64,000 bases of DNA from Beaufortia kweichowensis (taxonomy: Eukaryota > Chordata > Actinopteri > Cypriniformes > Gastromyzontidae). How positions within the stretch are numbered: the first letter of the stretch is position 1; each line of letters begins with the position of its first letter. This document shows positions 30,661 to 43,042 of the stretch, piece by piece. Below the pieces are notes generated by a model. It saw only the letters and a list, made by a program, of their open reading frames with translations, had not been told where the DNA came from and searched no databases. A program made the position numbers and the translations under genes. Location of the stretch: positions 13,601,682-13,665,681 of the forward strand of contig CM032816.1 of NCBI GenBank assembly GCA_019155185.1, read 5' to 3'.

Positions 30661-32200
30661 GTTTAGCTTTAGCATTAATGTAGTAACTAGCATTAGCATT
30701 ATTGTGTGCAGGTCCTCCTGGGGTCCCCACCTCAGGAATAATAAGGGACAGAAAAACTGAGAGCAAAATACTGTTTAACACCCTTAGATGCAACAAGTAC
30801 ATCAGATTGTTAGGGAAGTGTTCCCGGTTCCGGTTGGCCTAATTAATGCAGCCTAACAATCCCTTAGGGGATTTATGTTATAAACTGTTGGACTATGTGT
30901 ATGTTATGTTAAAGAGATAGGTTTTTAATCTAGATTTAAACTGAGAGAGTGTGTCTGCCTCCCGCACAGCACTGGGAAGACTGTTCAAACGTTTAGGTGT
31001 TAAATAGGAGAATGATCTTCCACCAGCACTTGATTTAGAAATTCTAGGTATTACCAAAAGGCCAGAGTCCTGAGAACTTAATGGACGTGAGGGACTGTAA
31101 TGTATTAGGAGTTCACTCGGGTACTGAGGAGATAAACCATGTAGAGCCTTATAAGTAGTCAGTAAGATCTTAGTTAAAAAAGTTAATACGTTGTGTGATG
31201 GGTAACCAGTGCAGTTTTAACAGAACTGGACTAATATGTTCATACTTTTTTGGCTTATATTTTCATTTTGTTGACAACCGTCAATAGTTAAATAATATTC
31301 TTGGTGGTTATGTGTGGCAATTTTCGGTCTAATGAGTAACACCTCTATTTTGTTCAACAACAGAACGTTGCTACTCATCCAGCTTTTTACATCGACTATG
31401 CATTCCATCATTTTACTGAATTGTTTTGTGAATCCTTGAAGAGAGTTAAGTATCGTCGGCATAGCAGTGAAAATTAACTTTGTGTCTCTTAATTATAGCT
31501 CCTAAGGGCAACATGTACAGGGCCTAAGTAGAGGCCCTAAAACCGATCCCTGTGGTACTCCGTACTGGACTTGTGATCGGTAAAGGCCAAGGTATACTTC
31601 ACTTTCCGCATCCATCTGCATCTCCCGTTCAGACGTGTCCTCACAGCAAAACATTAAAAGACATTGAAAAACAACAACCAAACCTAATGGAGAAGGATAG
31701 GCTTCTTAGTTTATTGTTTTGCTGCTGTTTTCTATCATTGTTCCACACTCCTCTTCAACAAATGCACGGAGCCTTCTGATGAAGAAAATGTCGCCATGCG
31801 GACAGCGAGTGGACGGAGGTAATGTACCTGGGCCTTTACATTCCTCATTGTTAATTGCTACACATTGAAAGCGGTCAGATAAGTATGATTTAAACCATTC
31901 TAATGCTATTTTACTAATGCCGACGTAATTTTGGTAATCATTTGTAACTCAGATCAGAGCAGTCTCTGTACTGTGGTTGGGCTCTAAATCCTGGAATTCC
32001 TCATAGATTCCATTCCTATGGAGGTAGTAGCATAGCTGTGATGAAACTACCCTTTTAAGTACTTTAGAAATGAAAGATAGGTTTGATATAGGTCTATAGT
32101 TAACTAACTCCCTAGGATCGAGTTGTGGTTTTTAATAAGAAGCCTAGTAACAGCCAATAATTAGACCTGGTTTTGTCTCTAAGGTACCTACTGTTGTGCC
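30661..32200 (-). mobile_element. L2 LINE fragment, inverted, with an insertion
   Basis: The minus strand carries the same L2 family: 3' UTR near 30670-30900, the protein C-terminus near 30930-31200 (mirror of 29640-29940), then RT pieces (MECIVDVKSWMSSNVLLLN at 31330-31400; a PQGSVLGPL-like block near 31520-31550). Sequence at about 31575-31835 does not match L2 and interrupts it. RT sequence resumes at 31838-32200. It abuts the plus-strand L2 copy tail-to-tail. Confidence 0.85.
31575..31837 (+). mobile_element. Unidentified insertion within L2
   Basis: About 260 bp interrupting the RT region of the inverted L2 copy. It begins near GGCCAAGGTATACTTCACTT and ends near GGAGGTAATGTACCTGGGCC. 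Complementary ends were not clearly seen. It may be a non-autonomous DNA transposon, but I cannot name the family. Confidence 0.35.
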
Positions 32201-32344
32201 TAGATCCATTGTTTTTCAGGCATTGTTTCCTCCTCCTTTTTCTGATCAGAATCAGGAAAAGCAGAATCTACTTGGACACCTCTAGCACACATCCGTTTTC
32301 TTTGTTTTTCATCGCCCAAACTAGGCCTTCCAGCGTCCAATCAG

Positions 32345-32590
32345 ACATTCATAGTTGAGGCTATCTTAATTGCTTATGATGCCTCTGCACAACCAAGTCC
32401 ACTAGCTGTCAGAGGATGGCAGCCTCTAAAGCCCTGTGGTCAGAAGTCTATTCAGGATATGTGTGATGCAGGTAACCATAATTCCCTGAGAAGGGAACAA
32501 TATGCTGCATCTCCCTGCCACACTTTTGCATCCCTGCGTGCGCCTCTTTTTTCTCAGGAAACCATGATTACATGTGTATCCTAAGACAAT
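32345..32590 (+). mobile_element. DIRS 3'-end fragment
   Basis: The plus strand reads VEAILIAYDASAQPSPLAVR, close to the recombinase segment at 22.9 kb. It is followed by an ATTCCCTGAGAAGGGAACAA terminal block of the kind found at fish DIRS ends. It probably belongs with the plus-strand RNase H piece at 29215-29385, the two now being separated by L2 insertions. Confidence 0.65.
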
Positions 32591-33080
32591 TTACATTCCA
32601 TTATGTGAATTAATAAAGGTACATTTCTGGTTTTAACTTTATTTGTTCTTAAAAGGTTCTTCTTTACATACAATAAATATCAGCTGTATGCAAAGTTACC
32701 CACATTTGGTTTTCAACCAATTTATACTTTTCCAAGTTTAAGAGCACTACATATGCAGCACATTTTACTGTATAAAAATAATTGGTAAATAAGAAAGAGT
32801 GTAAAATGTGTGAATGTAAAATTCATTGTAAAAATCAGTTTACACCCATAATTAAAGAGTTCGTCTTTATTCAGTACATGCTAATTTATTAAATAATTCA
32901 GAATCATTACAGTATATACGCTAAACATCATCTGTATATGTTTCAGTCATGCATGGTTCATGTTCTGTTTGTACCACATGAGACTAAAATAAACAAAAAC
33001 ATATGTCGACCGTGATGAGGGTTTGTGTGATATTTAAATAGAAAGAAAATCTTTGGTCCAATGGCCAATGACAGAGAGTG
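32591..33080 (-). other. insc: insc 3' UTR and downstream candidate region
   Basis: This lies just after the insc stop codon on the minus strand. Candidate AATAAA signals (TTTATT on plus) occur at 32866-32871, 32885-32890 and 32638-32643. No signal could be chosen from sequence alone, so the transcript end is not defined. Confidence 0.4.
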
Positions 33081-33209
33081 TCAGACAAAACTTTCCTCCA
33101 TGTTGGAGCACAAGAGAAAGGAGTCCACCAGCCTGGGTTTGATTAACTGTTGATGGTCAGTAGGTCCTATACTGTCTGGACATTCAACTGCAAGTCTTCT
33201 CAGAGCAGC
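33081..33209 (-). CDS. insc: insc coding exon 12 (last)
   Basis: Residues 496-537. The acceptor is TGTGTACAG|GCTGC. It encodes ALRRLAVECPDSIG...PRLVDSFLLCSNMEESFV and the TGA at 33081-33083. The ESFV end is a class I PDZ-binding pattern and matches the remembered vertebrate INSC terminus. Confidence 0.95.
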   Translation of the reverse strand, partial: AALRRLAVECPDSIGPTDHQQLIKPRLVDSFLLCSNMEESFV

Positions 33210-36200
33210 CTGTACACAGTAATGGATATGAAATGTGTTAACATTGCTGTAAAACAACACATACACAATTACAGCTGATATACGTGTCTTTCATTCTTTC
33301 ATTACCAGACAGGCCACAAGCACAGAGTCACTGTTGTTCCTTTCTGCTGGCGACCGACACAACTCAATGAGACGAGGAACAGCTGAAAAAATACAGTCAC
33401 GAGTTAAAATAGAATCTTTAATGTCATTTTTACTAGATTTCTTTTTCTTTTATATAGTCTAACTAACTACTAGTAATCTCATTACAACACCAAATGGATC
33501 TTATCTGTCTGAACAGCAGTCTCTGTGCTCTTCTTAGCACAAGCTCATCCATAATATCTCTGTGAGGAAAGATCCCTCAGCTGCAAGTATTAAGCAATAG
33601 TTTCAGTTAGAAAGTTAGCAGAAAAGCATGGATTACAAAATCTCTTTTGAAACTTTCTGCATCCACTAGAGTTGTAATAAACACAGATGCAAGTACCTGC
33701 CTGAAATCCTAATTCACATACGGACTGGCATAAGCAGGAAAAGGGAGTCTTTGCCAATTCAGATGACATGCTTAATAAAAAGCAAAGAATCCACAGGATA
33801 CATATAAAGGACAAAGACAGAGACAAAGACTGCCTTTAAAACAGCACAAAAATCTGGCTGTTAAAAGCCCTCTCTCTGTGCTTTTATGTCATACATGAAT
33901 CGTGTATTTATAATGCCTCATAAAGTCAAACAAAACTTTTAGCACAAACCATGAAAATGACATGCCCACAATAAACGTTTCTGAAAGAAGACACTTGGGA
34001 CTTTATTGTCCCATTAATACAGCTATACGTGTTAAAGTGTAGTTTACAGGTATGCCAAGTATATTTTTCCTACAGCAACACATTTGTTTCATAAAAATGT
34101 ATATTGTAGATGTCCTAAAACAACCCAGAAAAACAGTGTTTTCAAAGCCACATACACGTCTAACGAAGTTATTACTGTTTATTTGAGGACAATATTTATA
34201 AGGGTTATAGACGGTTTCATCGGACACGCTGTGTTTGTTTGTTATTCCGGCTAGTTAGTTTGGGCCAGGTAGTATCACTTGTTTTTGGAATCCGTTTGTG
34301 AAAGCGTCTATACTCCAGCACAGTGTTTCTCAACGTTAGAGCGACGGTCCCTAAATTCACGCACATCCACCATCCAACTTTATTTATAAATCCATTGTCA
34401 ACAATTATTATCTACACCTGTGGTGAGAAAATGAAGTCAAGAACAATAACAATGGATAGAGATACAGTAAAGATCAAACAGTTCCACAAGAAAACAGTAA
34501 GACTTAAATTTTTGAGCCATGTCAATATTTTATATTAACTAAAAATGCAAAACATAATATTGTGAATGCTTTTTTTTGCTTTTGTTAAATACAGTTGGGA
34601 AAAAATTTTTACTGTTTTTTAAATCAGAGTAAACTTTTTTCTGTTTTAGATCAATAAAAGTCTTTTGTTAAATGGGGAGAGAATTTTTATGTTTTTTTTC
34701 ACTTTCATCAAAGTCAGAAGTATACATACACTAAGTTTATTGTGTCTTTAAACAAAAAGAAAACTCCAGATGATTCCATTCTGAGCTTAAGAAGCTTCTG
34801 ATAGATTAATTGATTCCATTTGAGTTAATTGATGGCACACCTGTGGATGCATATAAGAGTCTCTGTGTTTGAGGTCAAGCTTAGTGTATGTCCCAGAGAG
34901 GAACGTTTTTTGCTGCGAAATGTGCAAATCAACCTCAGGACAACAGCAAAAGACCTTGTGAAGATGCTGGCTGAAACTGGTAAGACAGTGTCATTGTCCA
35001 CAGTAAAACGAGTCCTGTACCACCATGAGCTGAAAGATTACTCTGGGAGGAGAAAGCCATTCATTCAAAACCACCATAAAAAACCAGACTACACTTTGCA
35101 ACTGCACATGGGGATAAACATTGTCATTTCTGGAGACATGTCCTGTGGTCTGACGAAACAAAATTTGAACTGTTCGGCCATAATGATAAACGGTATATTT
35201 GGAGGAAAAAGGGCGAAGCTTTAAAGCCTCAGAACACCATCCCAACTGTGAAGTATGGGAGTGGTAGCATAATGTTGTGGGGCTGCTTTGCTACAGAAGG
35301 GACTGGTGCACTTCACAAAATAGATGGCATCATGAGAAAAGACAATTATATGGCTATATCGAAGCAACATCTGAAGACATCAGCCAGGAAGTTAAAGCTT
35401 GGGTGCAAATAGGTCTTCCAAATGGACAATGACCCCAAGCAAACCTCCAAATTAGTTACAAAGTGGCTTAACAACAAAAAAGTCAAGGTATTGGAGTGGC
35501 TATCACAAAGCCCAGATGTCAATCCCATAGAACATTTGTGGGTGGCATTAAAAAGGCGAGTGCGAGCAAGAAGGCCTACAAACCTGACCCAATTACACCA
35601 GTTCTGTCAAGAGGAGAACTATTGTAGAAAGCTTGTGAAAGGATGCCTGAAACGTTTAGCCCAAGTAATTACTAAACACTATCGCCAATTTGGATGTACA
35701 TACCTTCAAATTAAACCTTAAAATGAGCACTTTCTGACCATATCCATTATATAACTATAGCTTAACTATATCCATTATATAAAAAATGTAAATTGTGCCT
35801 GTGTCCAAATATATATGGACCTAACTGTACATAGTAAATGTAAATGTTGGTAAACAAAGCCACATCGGCTTAACTGGTTAAAGGAAGCTAAAATAATAAA
35901 TGAATTGCAATATGACATTACAACACTACGTTGTGTCAGTGAAGTGACACTAAAGGTCCCTATACGCTACACAGAAACATGACAGTATTATGATGTGTGG
36001 TGCAGCGGAAACGGGCAAACTTATTGTAAACTTCCAGTAATACAGATATCTGCCAGGCACCCACTGAAAAACACTAGGAAGTGATCTACCCTCTCCTGCA
36101 GGAAGAGCAGTATGAAGACCACAGCCCGCTGAAGAGAGGTAACACATGAAGGCACTTTTCATATAAACTCACCATTTTGGGAGTATACATATGGAAAGTC

Positions 36201-38337
36201 TAATTTGGGGTTGTACAGCCACACTGGTGTAGGTAGATGGAAGCTTTACTAAGGAAAAGCCATTGGTATACTATCAGGGAAAAAATGTCTGTGGAAAATA
36301 CATCAGATGGAATTACATAAAGGTGACCACTTCAAATGGCCCTGGTACAAGGGATTACCTGAAAGGGCCATACACACAAGTGCCAGACCTGATAAAGAGC
36401 TTTACCAAGCAAGTGATAACTATTAAAAACTGCCAACATGCACAGGGAACAAATGTTGACCAAACTGTGAACAAAGAGATGAGAAGGGCAGTGAAAGCTG
36501 GTTGCTCAACACCGAATCTAAGCAAAGGTTGTAAAACATATGTTTGGAGACTATACACTGTATAGCCTCAGGAAAGTATTAGGTTGTAGCCCAACATGCA
36601 GCTCTGTGTATGTCTGCCAGAGAGATATTATTTGTCCAGGAAGACTGCACCCAGACTCCAAAAGGGCACAGCAAGAGTACTGGCATCCACCAACCAATGG
36701 CTCAGAGTGTTTGCAGCTCTGCAAATAGTCCAGATAAAGGTGCAGAGCTTGTACTGGACACAGTAATGATAGGGTCGGGTCTTCCTCCCCAACGGGAGCG
36801 ATTGCAGGTTCACCACCTGGTCCCAGCACATAGCCGGTCTGAGATCTAACAATCACAAGTTTCCTGGCCTGAACTCCAGGCACTCGTTGGTGATGGAGAA
36901 CATCTGCACCAACCTACAGTTCATTCCAGGCATATGTTTTATGTGTGTGTTCCCTGCGAATCAAAGTGGGCTTCTTTAGTGATTTCCCTTTCAGACGGAC
37001 ATAATGCAACTGGGGTTGTCATTGTCTGTTACGTCTATGACATCTATTATGTCTTTGTCCTATATTTAGTTACCAAACAAATGGTTGGAAGAGAACCTAA
37101 ACATTTTGAGCAAATACTAGAATGACTGGTATCTAATAGACAGATATTTAACCGTTTTAAATCTTTATCTGCCCAAGCAAGATTTTAGTTGGAGTTACAA
37201 TACTTTTTTTACATATGCTTCAGTTTAACATATAATTCAGTTGAGTTAAAAGAGTCTGTTGTGTTTTTCTGATTTGTATCGTTGACTTTCTTCATACCCA
37301 TGAGCTGTATGGCAGTCTGAGCAACAAGTGGATCTCTGCTGAGGCGAGCCAATGTTACGGCAGCTTTCTGTTGAACCCGTTCACACGCGGCACTCTCAGA
37401 CGGACTGAAGGAGGAAGGCTTTTCATTCAGCAACAGCAGCAGCTGCTCAATTCCTACATGAAAACATCACAACACACAGAGACTGAATAACTGAGCACTG
37501 CTTTTACTGCATCTGAACATTTATGACGTGTTAACATGATACGTTAACGTGTTCAGGGTATAATTATGTTTAACCAAAAACACTCACATTTCATTATATT
37601 TTTTACATTCTGTATTGTGAAACAAAAAAGAAATTGTAAGCATCCATTATTTTATTTGGTTGCCTCTGCAATTGATCTTGAACTGGTAAAATGAAACTTA
37701 CAAGAAAAACAGACCTAAAAATAAATAAATCTCGGATATTGGACGGCTGTAACTCATTTAACTTTAACTAAGTTTGTTTGTTTCTTATTATTCCGAGGTT
37801 GCATCCAGTCCATACCCTGACCTGACGCTGGATCTGTCAGAAGGAAGCGACCCCCAGGAGAACCTGCACTCATTATAGCTAATGCTAATGCTAGTTACTA
37901 CATTAATGCTAATGCTAAACAGTATTTATGCTAATCTCTTTAACTATTTAACTTTTTGACTAATTAACTAGTTCTTTTCTGTCTATGTCAGCAGTTTGAT
38001 GTTATAGCTGCACTCAGTCATCTCAGTCATCCCCGGCTAAACAATCCTTTATTGTAGAATATTAGCCTTTTAACTACTACCTAGTTTATCAAACACACAA
38101 ACACATTGTTAAATTCAATCACAACTAATAATCCAGATCAACTCAAAACTCAGACCTACACGGCTTCAAACTTTAGTAAATTTAGTTCACGACTTTAAAT
38201 CAAATAATTTTTATCAAACTACTGACTGCAGCTGTGATGCGTCAGAGGAGAAATGACCCTCCAAGTGAGTCTCCATATATATATATATATACATACACAT
38301 TCATTAATGATGTTTGGGTTCTCTCAAGGGTTTTTCT

Positions 38338-38375
<38 letters not shown>

Positions 38376-38498
38376 TCATTAATGGAGTTTGGGTTCTCTC
38401 AAGGGTTTTGCTCCATATATATATATATATATATATATACATTCATAATAATGGAGTTTGGGTTCTCTCAAGGGTTTTTCTCCATATATATATATATT

Positions 38499-38534
<36 letters not shown>

Positions 38535-38903
38535 AGTTTGGGTTCTCTCATACATTAATGGGTTTGGGTTCTCTCAATTTTTCTCCATATATATATATAT
38601 ATATATATACATTCATTAATGGAGTTTGGGTTCTCTCAAGGTTTTGCTCCATATATATATATATATATATATATATAGATATATATTAATGGAGTTTGGG
38701 TTCTCTCAAGGGTTTTTCTCCATATATATATATATATATAGATTCATTAATGGTGTTTGGGTTCTCTCAAGGGTTTTTCTCCATATATATATATATATAT
38801 ACATTCATTAATGGTGTTTGGGTTCTCTCAAGGGTTTTGCTCCATATATACATATATATATATACACATTCATTAATGATGTTTGGGTTCTCTCAAGGGT
38901 TTT

Positions 38904-38935
<32 letters not shown>

Positions 38936-41900
38936 GATTCATTAATGGAGTTTGGGTTCAGTGTTGGAGTGTCACTAGGAGACTGAGCTGATATTAGATA
39001 TTAGATATTAAACTAGCTTTTATATTTCCATGCTTGTATCATTCTGCTGTAAAGCTGCTTTGAAACAGTGACTCATTGTTAAAGCGCTATACAAATAAAC
39101 TTGAACGGCTCTCTGAAATAAATGATTCTTATTGGTCAGTCATGACATTCCTCAAAACTATAAAAACTGATGATGGATCTCTCATCTGTGTACTGTGAGG
39201 CAGTTTATATACAGTAGAATATGTGTTAGAAACACTCTGGTATATTGATCATCTTTCAAGTGCACTTTTTAGGGTGAAACCCCTGTTATCTTGACCACCC
39301 TGACTTTATTCTGACTGGATGAGCATTATCTCTTATGTATATGACTTGTTTTCTTCAGCTGAAAACAAACAAATCATTTCATATTAAAATTCATGTTAAC
39401 TTTGTGATTTTAAGAGAAAAGATGTGATGTTTTCTACTGAAACAAGTGTGAAATTTAAACATGGTGACACTTCAATAACTTCAAAACCTAATTCTCTGTC
39501 TTGCAACAAAATATCATATGACAGCTAGTCATTTTTGATCAGTGAATTAGGATGTTCATTTTTCCTTTAACAAACAACAGCATTTTGTGATTTGTAAATG
39601 TTGACAGACCGTTCTCCTGAAGCACCTCTGCAGTGCACTGCTCCAGAACAGACAGATTAGCGAGGATCGTCACGACCTGTGGACATTGAAGCGTTGTGTC
39701 ATTGTGTTATTGATGTACGTGATGTTTGTTTGACAGCGTTTGAGAGGAGTACCTGGTCTTTGGAGTACGGTGTGTCCACTCGCTGGCGGTCTCTACAGGC
39801 CTGGAACAGGATGTGAATGGCGTTCAGCTGCAGGAGGATTTCACATGCCATACTGTCGAAGAACGTGATGTTTGCCAGAGCTGCGGATGCTAGCAGAAAC
39901 ACTTCACCACAGGACGCAGTCTCACACAGATCTACACACACACACACAAAACAATGGACTTTCAAAAGATGCACATACATTTTGCATGTTTTCAAAAAAA
40001 AAGAAATTCTCCCGTTGTAGAGAGATACAGAAGAAATTGAAGCTCTGTATCAACATCTTGCCTATGGCAATTCCACTTACAGCCTCTTAGATTTACCTAC
40101 ACAAGTCTTGTCCAAATGCTTTTTTTTACATTTGTGAATATTTGAGGACCCTTTACATGACTCAACATGTCTATGTGTGGGTAATTAATATACGTAAAGA
40201 TAAATCAACATTTCTGTACTGTTACTTGTGTTCTCATTCAGTTTTTTCCTTCTCAGATTACACAGATTTGAAAAAACAACAACCATAAAGGACAATTGAA
40301 CTGACGGATGAGGGCTGTGACGATATCCTGCATGCTCTCCAGAAAGCTGGCCAGATGTTGTGTGGATGTGTGATGTGGAGATGTGATCTGTGCCATAACA
40401 GCAGCGGCTTCAGCTCGAGTCGCTTCTGCACATGAACCGTCTGTTAAGATATCTGCCAGACACAAGATCCCATCAACCTGCACACAACAACAACAACAAC
40501 AACAACAACATCTGATGAATGCGCAAAATTACATAAATGATGTTTCGAGGTTTTCAATTTGATATTGTTGTGTAGTTTGTAATATTTGTAAATGTAAATT
40601 GCACATAATGTAAAGTAACATTACAGAATATCAGAAGTACTTTTAAAATAAAAGATCATTTTTACTCCAAATCTGAGGATATGGTGCAAACACAATTACT
40701 TGAAAGTCTATTAAACTTAAAAATCTCTATGGAGCTCTCCACACTGAGCCGACACTGTGTTTCTCTTCATCCACCGTTAAATGTGTATCAATCAGTGAAG
40801 CAACGTCCGCACTTCTGATTAATCTGCTCAAATATGGCGGCTAACCAGAAAGAGCTATCAGGCACTGCAATGGAGCTTCTAGCATACTTTAAAATGACTT
40901 AAACATTAGATCAAATGTTTTCAGCCTGATCTCCAGCCTGGCAGACCCGCCATCCATTGATTTCCATCCACACAGCTGCAATGTAAAAACTAAAGGATCC
41001 TGGAGGAACCATTTGGGTTCTTCACACTGCCACACCGGTGGAACCGTCAGGAGAACCTCGAGACTCTTTTTTCAAAGAGCAGTTCTCTGAAGAACCATTA
41101 ACAGTCTTGGCAGTTCTTGCAGAAACTAATGGGATCTTTTAGGCACTTCAAACTCAGTTCTGAAGTTCCTCAGAGGTTCTCCTGACAGTTTCGCCAGTGT
41201 GGAGGTAATTTACAAAACATCTTAAAGCTGATCGTGCTTCTGTCATTAAATGAGTTTAACCCTTGGTATGTTGTTGTTATTGTGATTCTCATCTACCACT
41301 GTGTGAAAGTGAATTATTTGTCAATGTATGGTGACCCATACATTGAAATATCACTGCAGTGCCCGGGGAGCAACTGGGTGTATTATATTAGAAAGCAATC
41401 TGCAATCTATAAATATCATATTGCACAGATCACAAAAACAGCCTTCCACCTCAGAAATATTCACCTCAGAACATACTATCTCTCTCTGATGCTGTCTGTG
41501 TCTCCCCGTCTTGTCCCTGCTCCCTCTTCTGGACATTTGCATCCTTGAACTCAATTTCCCATAATCCCCTGCCTGGTGCTATCATTGTTCATTGTGCTTC
41601 CACCTGTGTCTTGTTATCCCCTTGTCCATTTGTAAGTCGCTTTAGACAAAAGTGTCTAAATGCCTAAATGTAAGTGTAAATGGTCCCACTGCCACATGGT
41701 CTGAACCGTCAGGAGGAACTTCAGAACTGAGTTTAAAGTGCCTAATGGATCCCATAAGTTTCTGCAAGAACTGCCAAGATGTCAAGGTTCTCCTGACGGT
41801 TCCACCGGTGGGGCAGTGTGAGGAACTCAGAATGGTTCCTCGAGGATCCTTTAGTTTTTACAGTTTACAGAGTAAAGCGACACCTTCACACAGGTTTTGT

Positions 41901-42779
41901 ACACAGGCAGCGAGTGTCAGCGCTTGACATTTAGTGTTTTCATGTCATTGTGCTTGTCATGTGGTGGACTCATTTATACAAAGAAAGTTTTTGCATGTAT
42001 ATTACTTGATTCTTCCACGTAAGTACAGTTGAAGTCAAACGTTTACATCCACTGCTTACTTGCAGCATATGGCAAATGATGTACAATTGTGATTTCTATC
42101 ATGTTATCTGTATGTGCATCAGATGAAGTTTTATCACATCAACACATGGTGGTGCTGTTATACAAGCTATAACATACAGCAAAATAAACCCATACAATAT
42201 AGTAAAAATATATAGCACAATAAAAAACAAAGAGCACGAATCGAAATAAACAAGAATGAATAATACAATAAAGTATGAATATAAAAGAAACGGCATAATG
42301 AAATATAAGTGTTCGGTCCAAAGCTTTAAAGTTTCACACCTGTATGACTTTCATGACATTCACTTTCATGTGTCAGAACTTTCATTTTTACCTGCGACTA
42401 GTTTATTATCCTCCTTTATTGTCAATATTACTGTTGTGTTCTCTTCACAGAGATTTTAATCTCTTTCTAATGGGTTGCAGCTGGGAGTAAAATCTCATCT
42501 GCATGAAAGCGATACCTTCTCCAGCTGTTTGATGCCCTCTTCCACACAGCAGATTGAAGCCACGGTTCTCAAAGCATCAGCATAGAGAGAACTGAAGCAG
42601 TCCTGTCTGCAGATCTTCAGCAGGGCCACGACCGCACCCTCCTGTGAACAACACAAATAATCACTTAACAAAAGCTACACAGAGAGGTATCTAACAGCTA
42701 GAGAAGGTATTGTTTTCATGCCGGTGAGCTGAATGACTGAATTTGTGTTTATATGTATTATCTGAATCTAAACTTTATG

Positions 42780-42829
<50 letters not shown>

Positions 42830-43007
42830 GAATGAATATGTGAGAAAAATCAGGTGTGCTTCACTGTTTACAAAAATCACAAACAAGATCGAGATCTTTG
42901 AGCCCAGAAATGTGAATGACACGGATCTGAAACTACAGTCATTATTTGAATGAGCGTAATGATACAGGAAACACGGCAGACGTCGCTCTGAGGTCACGCT
43001 GGAGAGA

Positions 43008-43042
<35 letters not shown>

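Larger units (their letters stand above)
33383..37297 (-). other. insc: insc intron 10 (3.9 kb)
   Basis: The largest insc intron, enlarged by a Tc1 transposon (about 34.70-35.83 kb) and a DIRS recombinase fragment (36.55-36.94 kb). The remaining sequence (33.4-34.6, 35.85-36.5 and 36.97-37.2 kb) has no recognised feature. Confidence 0.9.

Noticed and set aside
38234..38986. Open frames rich in alternating Ile-Tyr
   Set aside because: AT dinucleotide tracts encode Ile-Tyr on both strands; this is a minisatellite in an L2 3' UTR.
40305..40306. Continuation of insc exon 7 beyond 40306 (open to 40253)
   Set aside because: Only the GTCAGT donor at 40305 gives the phase needed for exon 8; the extra reading has no similarity to inscuteable.
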